NCBI GenBank assembly: GCA_902790625.1
Contig: CADASP010000006.1
Location: 1-64,000, forward strand
DNA: 64,000 nucleotides
Direction: 5' to 3'
Source of the DNA: an uncultured Prevotellaceae bacterium
GTDB lineage: Bacteria > Bacteroidota > Bacteroidia > Bacteroidales > Bacteroidaceae
The translations under genes were made by a program, and so were the position numbers. The notes beneath the pieces were generated by a model. The model made no database searches. It had not been told where the DNA came from and saw only the letters and a program-made list of their open reading frames with translations. Below, in pieces: positions 1 to 7,432 of the stretch. Each line of letters begins with the position of its first letter. Position 1 is the first letter of the stretch.

Positions 1-48
1 GCCGATGGCCGTGTCATCTCAGAAATTGTGAAGAAGCTCTTAGCGTAA
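1..48 (+). CDS. C-terminal end of a GatB/YqeY-domain protein (partial)
   Basis: Frame 1 is open from the first base and reads ADGRVISEIVKKLLA, then TAA at 46-48. This matches the usual last residues of GatB/YqeY-domain proteins (a DGxxVxxIVKKLL ending), small proteins related to the tRNA-binding tail of GatB. Only 15 residues are visible, so the assignment rests on this tail alone; the rest lies upstream of the window. Confidence 0.5.
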   Translation, partial: ADGRVISEIVKKLLA

Positions 49-170
49 GCATCGGCCTTTTGGCCTATTTCAGTGCCAAACAGCCTTCACAATAGTCACA
101 AGGTGGGATATAAACCCTTGGTTTCCCAATGCGGTATTTATATTTCTACGAGAATGAATACTGAGACTTG

Positions 171-197
171 AAAAAGTGGCATATAGATGCCACTTTT
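171..197. terminator. Bidirectional terminator hairpin
   Basis: Perfect stem AAAAAGTGGCAT / ATGCCACTTTTTT with a 4-base loop. The A-run on one side and T-run on the other let it serve both the rightward gene ending at 48 and the leftward ATPase gene ending at 204. Confidence 0.8.
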
Positions 198-203
198 TTC
201 TGT

Positions 204-1331
204 TTATAAGCGTTCCAACCAACGCGAAAGGAATACATCACTAACGCTATAAGCAGTGCCTTCAAGGGTGATATCATCATTAAGCAAACCCTTTTCACAC
301 AATGCACCAGCAAGCCGTCGAGATACAGAGGGGGTTCCTATTTTGTGACGCTTTAAAAATGCTGATGCAGTAATCTGATGTACAGTTTTTTCTTTTGCGA
401 TAGCAATCAGATAGTCCCATTGCTTATCCGTCAGCATTTGCCGGTATTGTAGATATATAGCTTCGCCCTGCCGCATCAATTGGTTACAAGCCAGTTTAAC
501 CTCCTCCAGATCTACGGTTTGTTTGCCATTAGCATAGATGGTATGGCAAAGTTGTTGCGTATAAAAAGTGTGGCGTCGCGTCCATGTTAATATGAATTGG
601 AGCGCTTCGCTTGTAATATCACGCTGCCTATCTTCGAAAAGGCGACGAATAAAGACTGCATATGCTTCTTCCTTGATTTTGTCTAATGACATAAACGATG
701 TGCTGGCATAGAAAGGCTTCTTCTCGTTAGCAAAGATGTCTGCCATGAGATGTTTTTTACTGCCACAAAAGATGAAAGTCAGGTTGTGCATCTGTTGGAT
801 ATAGGTGCGCAACAGAGCTTCCATGTTCTGTTCTGGATAGTCTCTTATTTGTTGGAACTCATCAATAGCAATAATGATTGGCACTTCTTGGCTGTCAAGA
901 AAGTCGAATATGCCTCGTAAGGTGTATTCTTTTTCATGGGATGTCTGATATGCTATTTGCAGTTGTGGCTCTCCTGTAATGTTGTCAAACGACAATTGCG
1001 GTCGCAATGACTTGATAAATTTCATGAGCCGCTCACCAATGTGGGTCTTTGGCTGGAATGATTTCATGGTTGCCTCAGCCAGCAACTTGATAAAGTCATC
1101 AATGTTGCGAGATGCAAAGACATCCACGTAGATGGTATGAATATCCGGTCTTATGGTTTGTAGCTCGTCAAATAGGCGGAGTATCAGTCCTGTTTTACCC
1201 ATACGACGCTGCGAAATAAGCGTAACGTCAGAATGATTAACACAATTACGTAGCATTAGCTGCAATTCCTCTTCGCGGTCACAAAACAACTCTTTCGACT
1301 CGTACGACTTGATAACAAAGGGATTTTCCAT
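204..1331 (-). CDS. AAA ATPase with C-terminal winged helix (ATPase_2-like)
   Basis: A 375-residue cytoplasmic protein. The Walker A region reads QRRMGKT (Lys46), the RRxGKT form typical of the archaeal-type ATPase_2 / STAND-like family common in Bacteroidetes. Walker B is IIAIDEFQQI (Asp157, Glu158). The last 80 or so residues look like a winged-helix domain. No signal peptide or membrane segment is present. Family members often occur singly and their role is mostly unknown; some are linked to mobile DNA. It stands alone, opposite in direction to its downstream neighbours, behind a promoter that overlaps two tandem palindromes (1379-1411). The family call is firm; the function is unknown. 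Confidence 0.8.
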   Translation of the reverse strand: MENPFVIKSYESKELFCDREEELQLMLRNCVNHSDVTLISQRRMGKTGLILRLFDELQTIRPDIHTIYVDVFASRNIDDFIKLLAEATMKSFQPKTHIGERLMKFIKSLRPQLSFDNITGEPQLQIAYQTSHEKEYTLRGIFDFLDSQEVPIIIAIDEFQQIRDYPEQNMEALLRTYIQQMHNLTFIFCGSKKHLMADIFANEKKPFYASTSFMSLDKIKEEAYAVFIRRLFEDRQRDITSEALQFILTWTRRHTFYTQQLCHTIYANGKQTVDLEEVKLACNQLMRQGEAIYLQYRQMLTDKQWDYLIAIAKEKTVHQITASAFLKRHKIGTPSVSRRLAGALCEKGLLNDDITLEGTAYSVSDVFLSRWLERL

Positions 1332-1357
1332 AACATTCTCTATTGGTCATTCGGCTG

Positions 1358-1411
1358 CAAATATACAAACTTATTTGCATTACACAAAATGTGTTACACA
1401 AAATGTGTAAT
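1358..1411 (-). promoter_or_regulatory. Promoter of the ATPase gene with a double palindromic operator
   Basis: On the - strand TATATTTG (1358-1365) fits the Bacteroidetes -7 consensus TAnnTTTG. A TTTG lies 19 bases upstream, within CATTTTG. Covering and extending beyond that -33 element are two tandem copies of ACACAAAATGTGT (1382-1394 and 1396-1408), each a near-perfect palindrome. The placement suggests a repressor site, perhaps for autoregulation. Confidence 0.65.
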
Positions 1412-1442
1412 CCTTTTAAGAAAGTTTATATAAAAGAAGAAT

Positions 1443-1504
1443 AATTATCCGCAATCAGGTGACAAGGACGCTGAAAGCGTCTCAATCACTTGATTGCGGA
1501 TAAT
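1443..1504. repeat. Nested hairpin repeat (TTATCCGCAATC family)
   Basis: The outer arms ATTATCCGCAATCAGGTGA (1443-1461) and its near complement (1486-1504) enclose an inner stem GACGCT/AGCGTC (1467-1481). One arm recurs at 3473-3491 and the other, with part of the inner stem, at 21556-21598. This is a short dispersed palindromic repeat of unknown role. Confidence 0.7.
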
Positions 1505-1650
1505 CATATTTGTCAAAATAACAAATCTTCACTCGCAAAATGGAAGAAATTCCCCGCTTTTGTGTAATTTTGTGGCCAAATTGCGACGAATAGTAACGTA
1601 AAGTCTAATCTACTTTACCTCCACATCTCCTCTACTCCTTCACTCCTCGA

Positions 1651-1920
1651 AGTGGAGCGAATGCGAAACTTGAAAATATAGTACAGTACACCACCTTCTT
1701 CCGTAGTGTGATGGCCTTCGGCAGAATCCATATCATCGAGAACGAGACGGAGAAGCTGACAACAGCCCAGTTGCTCGGCAACAGATACAACCCGAATCGA
1801 GAAGAAGCGCTGCGAAAAGAGATAGAGAGTGGCCTGTCGCGGATGTTGGCAATTCGTTTCGACATGGAGCATCTGACAGGAATAGAAGCTATAGAACTGG
1901 CAAAACTAAGAAGCGTATGA
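1651..1920 (+). pseudogene. Remnant of a PNPOx-family (Nim-like flavin-binding) protein
   Basis: The reading frame ending at TGA 1918-1920 contains TTFFRSVMAFGRIHI, then EEALRKEIESGLSRMLAIRF and EHLTG. These fit the C-terminal half of pyridoxamine-5'-phosphate-oxidase-like proteins of the NimA/flavin-binding type, in which a yttxyRSVxxFGR strand is followed by a xRxEHxTGKE ending. The normal N-terminal half (about 80 residues) is absent. The segment before the FRSV strand (SGANAKLENI) resembles the earlier GxKLDNI region, which suggests an internal deletion. The first possible start codon in frame is GTG 1708, which would give only 70 residues. Its TGA overlaps the ATG of the next gene (ATGA at 1917-1920), so the intact ancestor was probably co-transcribed with the acetyltransferase. 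Confidence 0.6.
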
Positions 1921-2471
1921 CAGAGAAAGAGAAAATGTTGGCTGGCGAAGTCTACTCAGCCGTTGACCCCGAATTGTTGAGAGAGCTGATGGAGACGAGA
2001 GAGAAAATCAGTCACTACAACTCCTTGCACCCCTCTGAAACTCAGAAGATGAAGGCACTGCTGAAAGAGCTGCTTGGCCATATTGGCAACGATGAGGTGA
2101 TTATCAACCAACCATTTCGATGTGACTACGGCAAGCAGATTAGCGTTGGAAAGCGTTTCTTTGCGAATTTCAACTTCACCGTTCTCGACGAGGCCCATGT
2201 GACGATTGGTGATGATTGTTTCATAGGCCCTAACGTATCCATCTATACGGCTTGTCATAGCACGGACCCTGTCCAAAGGAATTCTCGTCAGGAATGGGCA
2301 AAGCCTGTCACCATCGGCAATAATGTGTGGATTGGCGGCAGCGTCACCATCCTCCCCGGAGTCTCAATAGGCGACAATGTGAGTATTGGAGCAGGCTCAG
2401 TAGTGGTAAACGACATTCCCTCTAACACCGTAGCGGTAGGGAATCCATGCAAAGTGATAAAGCAGATATAA
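1917..2471 (+). CDS. maa: Maltose/galactoside O-acetyltransferase family protein
   Basis: A 184-residue left-handed parallel beta-helix acetyltransferase. The N-terminal motif MLAGEVYSAVDPEL is the Maa/LacA cap ('MxxGExYxxxDPEL'). Hexapeptide repeats run from about residue 65 to the end, with the catalytic His in TACHSTDP (about residue 107) and the terminal VAVGNPCKVIKQI. Family members transfer acetyl from acetyl-CoA to a sugar hydroxyl in the cytoplasm; the true acceptor here is unknown. Its start overlaps the stop of the PNPOx remnant by 4 bases. The stop codon lies at the first bases of a repeat element. Length and motifs are normal, so it is probably intact. The gene symbol follows family usage only. 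Confidence 0.85.
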   Translation: MTEKEKMLAGEVYSAVDPELLRELMETREKISHYNSLHPSETQKMKALLKELLGHIGNDEVIINQPFRCDYGKQISVGKRFFANFNFTVLDEAHVTIGDDCFIGPNVSIYTACHSTDPVQRNSRQEWAKPVTIGNNVWIGGSVTILPGVSIGDNVSIGAGSVVVNDIPSNTVAVGNPCKVIKQI

Positions 2472-2690
2472 TATATGAGTACACTCCGAAAACCCTTCTC
2501 CACTAAATAACAACCCAAAAACAATGCGCAGCCGTTCCCCTCCCCTCAAGGGGAGGGGTAGGGGTGGGGTCTCTAACATCCTGCGAGTGAATGATATACA
2601 GACCCCACCCCTGGCCCCTCCCCTTGAGGGGAGGGGAGCTGCTGCGCCGAATTTCGCGACAATAATGGTTTTCGGAGTGGACTCATATAT
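2471..2690. mobile_element. MITE-like element with 24-bp terminal inverted repeats
   Basis: The ends 2471-2494 and 2667-2690 are inverted repeats matching at 23 of 24 positions (ATATATGAGT...GAAAACC). Inside is a second GC-rich inverted repeat (2537-2572 against 2599-2637, built on CCCCTCCCCTTGAGGGGAGG). No transposase frame is present. The element begins at the last base of the acetyltransferase stop codon. No target duplication could be defined because the flanks are AT-rich. Confidence 0.55.
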
Positions 2691-2708
2691 AATGAACAGG
2701 GCGTGGAC

Positions 2709-3384
2709 TCCCTATGTTCAAAAGCGGAACAAACCTGCCAGGATAGGGAGACGTTTGTTTTGCGAAAGATATTGACAAAAATGGCCATTTTACCCCTCCA
2801 TAATTCAAAAATTCTGCGCGAGAAAACTTTTGGTCGAAAATTTTCGAATTTTGAGATGTTTTGCCAAATGATTGTCATTCAACCGATTGGAACGGATTTG
2901 GCGAAAAAGGGGCATCGCTGGCTTTAAAAAGTCAACGCCGAAAAAAAATTTGGCGTTGCCGTTTTATTTTTTGGCGTGCTTACAAAACCGCGAAAAGGCA
3001 CCAAATACGGGCTAAAAACGTGCACAAAACCATGGTGTATGTGCAAAAAAATTGGCTTTTCACCTCGGTTCTCCATCCGGCGAGGACTGAAAAATGCTCC
3101 CCAACGGGCATTTTTGACGCTAGATTGCCTCAAATTCTTGAACAAATTTTGTTTTGAAAAATCTTGACAAACTTTTCAGTCTTTAGCTATCGGGTGTTCA
3201 ATTTCGTAACAACTTTGTTCACCACAAGTGTCCCGCGCTCCAGTCGGAATCATGCGTACATTCGGTAGGGACGGACCCCCAAGTCCGTCCGCAAGCAATT
3301 TGCCCCCGCGGACGGACATAAAGTCAATCCCTACGGTGCCGTTCGGGCGGCAAATTTGGCCGAGCGGTCGAACGGTACGTGAAC
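2709..3384 (+). repeat. Dispersed noncoding repeat, copy 1 (inverse of 48976-49595)
   Basis: This stretch aligns over almost its whole length with the reverse complement of 48976-49595. Shared blocks include AAGTTTTCTCGCGCAG (read on the opposite strand), GCCAAATGATTGTCATTCAA, GTGCACAAAACCATG and CCGTTCGGGCGGCA. The only long difference is a 67-bp insertion at 3269-3335 in this copy. Reading frames here are short and differ between copies, so it is not protein-coding. A central stem built on GTCAACGCC...GGCGTTG (about 2929-2960) is kept in both copies. Confidence 0.75.
3269..3335. mobile_element. Small palindromic insertion (GTAGGGAC...GTCxxTCCCTAC type) inside repeat copy 1
   Basis: The insert begins in GTAGGGACGGAC and ends GTCAATCCCTAC, and is absent from the second copy, where the flanks join directly as GGTAGGTGCC. 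That gives an occupied and an empty site for the same unit. A compact relative stands at 61668-61696. Confidence 0.6.
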
Positions 3385-3946
3385 ACCCCTCCCCCGACAC
3401 CTCCCCCTTGCAGAGGTGGCGAGAACGGCGTAGGTAACTCTTGTTAGAAAAACAGATGAAAACAAAAATGAATATCCGCAATCAGGTGATAACGCCCCGA
3501 AGGGGCAATGAGCACATAGCCCAGGGCATCGCCCTGGGTGGTTTGTGTGTGCAACTATCGCCCTGAAGGGCAAAAACCTCCAACAGGAAAAGTGCTTTTG
3601 CCCCTTCAGGCCGACTGGAGAAGCAACCGGCACAGCGGCATGCAAAACAAGGGCGCGACAGGGAAGCAGCCGGCACGGCGGCATGCCCCAAAAAGGGGGC
3701 GGCAGCTCTGCGCAGCATTGGCACTTTCCGTCAAAACGAGGGCGAAAGAACAAGAATATTGTTTCAAAACAAGAAAAAATGTTTCATCATTCGTAGGCTT
3801 CAAACGGGGTGCTGCTTCACGGAGCGCTGCGACAATCGCGTTGGCGTTTGTACCAATTTGTTATAAATGCACATTCAAATTGTAAAGATGTTACATAAAG
3901 AAAACAGAATGGAACAAAAAGAAAAGCCGCGTAATAATAAATTATA
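3385..3946. other. Gene-free stretch with GC-rich palindromes
   Basis: No credible gene is present. It holds one arm of the TTATCCGCAATC repeat (3473-3491), then several short palindromes: CGCCCCGAAGGGGC (about 3494-3507), CCCAGGGCATCGCCCTGGG (about 3520-3538), GCCCTGAAGGGC (about 3560-3571) and others as far as about 3720. Such units are common intergenic repeats in Bacteroidetes. The frames here shift and have no recognisable protein content. Confidence 0.5.
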
Positions 3947-3954
3947 TAATTTTG
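3947..3954 (+). promoter_or_regulatory. -7 element of the first SusC operon
   Basis: TAATTTTG fits the Bacteroidetes -7 consensus TAnnTTTG. Transcription would start near 3961, giving a leader of about 185 nt before the susC-like ATG. No convincing TTTG -33 element was found, so activation by a regulator is possible. Confidence 0.55.
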
Positions 3955-3997
3955 CACAGAATTTTCAGTTGTTGAGATTATAGTTATATTCTTTTTT

Positions 3998-4037
3998 GCA
4001 GCATTCTTTGAGCACACGATTGCGATGCTGCTTTTTT
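3998..4037 (+). terminator. Terminator-like hairpin in the SusC leader
   Basis: GCAGCAT (3998-4004) pairs with ATGCTGC (4025-4031), followed at once by TTTTTT. It lies between the -7 element and the start codon of the susC-like gene, so it could act as an attenuator of the operon or end a short leader RNA. Confidence 0.5.
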
Positions 4038-4146
4038 CTTGAAAAAAAGATGCAGAGGCGACGGTAGCAAATGATGTAGATTTTAATCCTGATGAATAAA
4101 TCAAATCAACAAATATCTTTATTTATTAACTCCAAAATTACCTACT

Positions 4147-7100
4147 ATGTGGAAAATTAAATCATTGGAAAAGCCGCTAATGTTGCTGTTCCTCCTCTGT
4201 TTGTTCCCATTGGGAGCATTGGCTCAGAGCGTGGTCAGGGGAACAGTGCAAGATGAGACTGGCGAACCAGTAATTGGTGCTACTATCAGTGTACAGGGTG
4301 CCAGCGCTGGTGCAATTACCGACTTGAACGGTAATTTCCAAATTCAGGTTGCCCCCAACGCAACGCTGAACATCTCGTCTGTGGGTTACGTGCCCCAGAG
4401 CATCAAGGTTTCTGGCAGAACAACCATCCAGATTGTGCTGCAAGAAGACAACACTACGCTGAACGACGTGGTGGTCATCGGTTACGGTGTCCAGAAGAAG
4501 AAGCTGGTCACCGGCGCTACGGTTCAGGTGAAAGGTGAAGAGATTGCCAAGCTGAACACCACCAACGCACTCGAAGCTATGCAGTCGAGCACGCCTGGTG
4601 TGCAGATTACCAGCGCTTCGACCCAGCCGGGCAAGGGCTACAAGGTCTACATCCGTGGTATCGGCACCATCGGCGACTCACAGCCCCTTTATGTGATTGA
4701 CGGTGTGGCCGGCGGAAACCTTGACGGCATCAACCCCAACGACATCGAGAGCATCGACGTGCTGAAGGATGCTGCCTCGGCAGCCATCTACGGTTCGCGT
4801 GCAGCCAACGGTGTGATCCTCGTCACCACGAAGCAGGGTAAGGCAGGAAAGATTGAAATCAGCTACAACGGCGCCATGGGATGGTCGAACGTCTACAAGC
4901 GTCCGCAGATGCTCAACGCCAAGCAGTTCATGACCATCATGGATGAGTACAACTTCAATACTTCCGGTCAGAAAACTAATTTCGCAGCCTTTATCCCGCA
5001 GAGCATCATCGACAAGGTGAACAACGGTTGGGAAGGCACCGACTGGTGGGGAGCATTTGAGAATGACAATGCCGTTCAGCAGAACCATTCAGTGACCCTC
5101 ACCGGTGGTACCGACCGCTCGAAGTTCGCCATGTCCTACACCTACACCGGCAACGAAGGTATCATGGGTGCCGACGTAGCTTCCTTCTACAAGCGCCACA
5201 CCATCCGCATCAACAGCGACCACGTGCTGCTGAAGGTCAAGGACTTCGATGCCATCACCATCGGTGAGAACATCAGCATCGGCTACAACAAGAGTCACGA
5301 CCTGGCCGAGGATGGTATGTACTGGAGCTACATCCACAGCCTGCTGCAGACGAACCCGCTCGTTCCTATGTATGCTGACAATGGCGAGCTATACAACTAT
5401 TCCACTTATGGAGACCCAAAGGACGCTGCTGGCAACCCCATTCCCGGTGCCAAGTGGAACGACTATTGGTTCAACAACCCCTACGAGGGCTTGTCGAAGG
5501 GTGGCTTCAACTCAAAGGCTGAGAGCCGCAACATCAACACCAGCGCCACCGCGTTCCTGGTCATCCAGCCCATCAAGGGCCTTCGCCTGCGCTCACAGCT
5601 GAACTACAACTGGGGTTCGGGTGCATACCGCAACTTCGGCGAGCCGCGCTCACCGTCGGCAGGTTCTGGCACTGTGACCTCCTACAGCGTCAGTCAGAGT
5701 GCTTGGCTGAGCACGAACTGGTCGATTGAGAACACCTTGACCTACGACCTTCCCATTATCGCTGGCCACAAAATCAGCGCCATGGTCGGTCAGAGCTACC
5801 AGAGCACCGCTTGGAGCACGAACATCAACGGATCGAACACGGTTGACGAAGGCGCTCAGAAAGCCACTCTTAAGGACTGGAATTCAGCATGGCTGAATAA
5901 TTTCAGCACCGACCTCGCCAAAGCTTCTATGGGTGGCAATCCCAATGACGAGGAGTATCTCGCTTCATGGTTCGGCCGTGTGACATGGGACTGGAATGAG
6001 ACCTATATGGCCACCGCTACCCTCCGCTACGACGGTTCAAGTATCTTCAACAAGGGCAAGCGTTGGGGTGCCTTCCCATCAGTATCTGCAGGTTGGGTCG
6101 TCAGCAACGAGAGTTTCATGGAGAGCACCAAGAGCTGGCTCGACTTCTTCAAGCTCCGCGCTTCTTGGGGACAGAACGGTAACAACCGCATTGCCAAGTA
6201 CCAGTATTTGGCCACCATCGCCCAGTCGGGCAGCGCCGGCGACAGCGGCTACAAGTTCAGCGACGACTACAGCTTTACGCTGACTGGCAAGCCCAACATA
6301 GGTGCCTACGCCAACATTGTGCCCAACCCCGATGTCACCTGGGAAACTTCCGAGCAGCTTGACCTCGGTTTCGACGCCCGCTTCCTCAACAGCCGCTTAG
6401 GCCTGACCTTCGACTGGTACAAGAAGACCACCAAGGACTGGCTCATCGTGGCTCCGCGTGTTGCCATCGAGGGTACAAACCCCGCCTACATCAATGGTGG
6501 TGACGTGGAGAACAAGGGTATTGAACTTGCCCTCACTTGGAACGACAAGATTGGTAAGGACTTCGGCTATAACGTCGGCGTGAACCTGGCCACCAACAAG
6601 AACGAGGTAACGCGTATCGCCAACGAGAACGGCTACATCAACGGTGGTGGTAGCATCCTCTCGCAGGGCACGGAGTACATCTACCGCGCACAGGTAGGCA
6701 AGCCCATCGGTTATTTCTACGGCATGTCGTACAGCGGCATCTGGCAGAATCAGGCTCAGATTGATGCAGCACGCAAGGCTGGTAAGGCCGTCCTCGACGG
6801 TGCACAGCCCGGCGACGCCATCTGGGACGACTGGAATGGCGATGGCTTGATCACCTACGCAGAAGCCAAGGATGCTAACGGCAATGACATTTGCGACCGC
6901 CATGAGATTGGTAACCCCAACCCCGACCTCACGCTCGGCATCAACCTCGGTTTGACTTGGAAGGGCCTTGACTTCGCTGTCAACGGTGCCGGTGCATTCG
7001 GTATGCAGATTATGCGCTCCTACCGCTCGTACAGCGACTCCTGGTGGCACAACTACGACACCACCATCTTCGACCGCTGGCATGGCGAAGGCACTTCCAA

Positions 7101-7416
7101 CAGCGTGCCGCGCATCTCAGGTACCGGTCACCCCAATACCAACTACGTATCCACCCGCTACATGGAGGATGCCGACTACTTCAAGATCAAGACTGTGACG
7201 CTGGGCTACGACTTCAAGCACCTCTGGAAGTCTTGCCCGCTGCAGCAGCTCCGCTTCTATGTTCAGGCTCAGAACCTCATCACATTCACTGGCTACACCG
7301 GCCTCGATCCTGAGGTGGGCAACGCAGCAGGTGCCGATAGCTGGGCTTCCGGTATCGACCTGGGTCTCTACCCGCCCTCGCGTACATTCCTTGTTGGTGC
7401 AAGTATCAAATTCTAA
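4147..7416 (+). CDS. SusC/RagA-family TonB-dependent outer-membrane transporter
   Basis: A 1089-residue outer-membrane protein. The signal peptide ends at ALAQ (about residue 27). A carboxypeptidase-regulatory-like domain follows (VRGTVQDETGEPVIGATISV, residues 29-110), then the linker NDVVVIGYG, a plug domain with LYVIDGVAGG and IESIDVLKDAASAAIYGSRAANG, and a C-terminal 22-strand-type barrel ending FLVGASIKF. SusC proteins form the gated channel of a nutrient-import pair, with the SusD-like lipoprotein as lid, driven by TonB/ExbBD. The SusD-like gene begins 16 bases after its stop. No glycosidase is encoded nearby, so the ligand cannot be guessed from neighbours. The family call is very secure. 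Confidence 0.95.
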   Translation: MWKIKSLEKPLMLLFLLCLFPLGALAQSVVRGTVQDETGEPVIGATISVQGASAGAITDLNGNFQIQVAPNATLNISSVGYVPQSIKVSGRTTIQIVLQEDNTTLNDVVVIGYGVQKKKLVTGATVQVKGEEIAKLNTTNALEAMQSSTPGVQITSASTQPGKGYKVYIRGIGTIGDSQPLYVIDGVAGGNLDGINPNDIESIDVLKDAASAAIYGSRAANGVILVTTKQGKAGKIEISYNGAMGWSNVYKRPQMLNAKQFMTIMDEYNFNTSGQKTNFAAFIPQSIIDKVNNGWEGTDWWGAFENDNAVQQNHSVTLTGGTDRSKFAMSYTYTGNEGIMGADVASFYKRHTIRINSDHVLLKVKDFDAITIGENISIGYNKSHDLAEDGMYWSYIHSLLQTNPLVPMYADNGELYNYSTYGDPKDAAGNPIPGAKWNDYWFNNPYEGLSKGGFNSKAESRNINTSATAFLVIQPIKGLRLRSQLNYNWGSGAYRNFGEPRSPSAGSGTVTSYSVSQSAWLSTNWSIENTLTYDLPIIAGHKISAMVGQSYQSTAWSTNINGSNTVDEGAQKATLKDWNSAWLNNFSTDLAKASMGGNPNDEEYLASWFGRVTWDWNETYMATATLRYDGSSIFNKGKRWGAFPSVSAGWVVSNESFMESTKSWLDFFKLRASWGQNGNNRIAKYQYLATIAQSGSAGDSGYKFSDDYSFTLTGKPNIGAYANIVPNPDVTWETSEQLDLGFDARFLNSRLGLTFDWYKKTTKDWLIVAPRVAIEGTNPAYINGGDVENKGIELALTWNDKIGKDFGYNVGVNLATNKNEVTRIANENGYINGGGSILSQGTEYIYRAQVGKPIGYFYGMSYSGIWQNQAQIDAARKAGKAVLDGAQPGDAIWDDWNGDGLITYAEAKDANGNDICDRHEIGNPNPDLTLGINLGLTWKGLDFAVNGAGAFGMQIMRSYRSYSDSWWHNYDTTIFDRWHGEGTSNSVPRISGTGHPNTNYVSTRYMEDADYFKIKTVTLGYDFKHLWKSCPLQQLRFYVQAQNLITFTGYTGLDPEVGNAAGADSWASGIDLGLYPPSRTFLVGASIKF

Positions 7417-7432
7417 TTCGACATTTTAAGCT

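Noticed and set aside
2861..3157. Short open frames within the large dispersed repeat
   Set aside because: The frames are not kept in the second copy at 48976-49595, so coding is unlikely.
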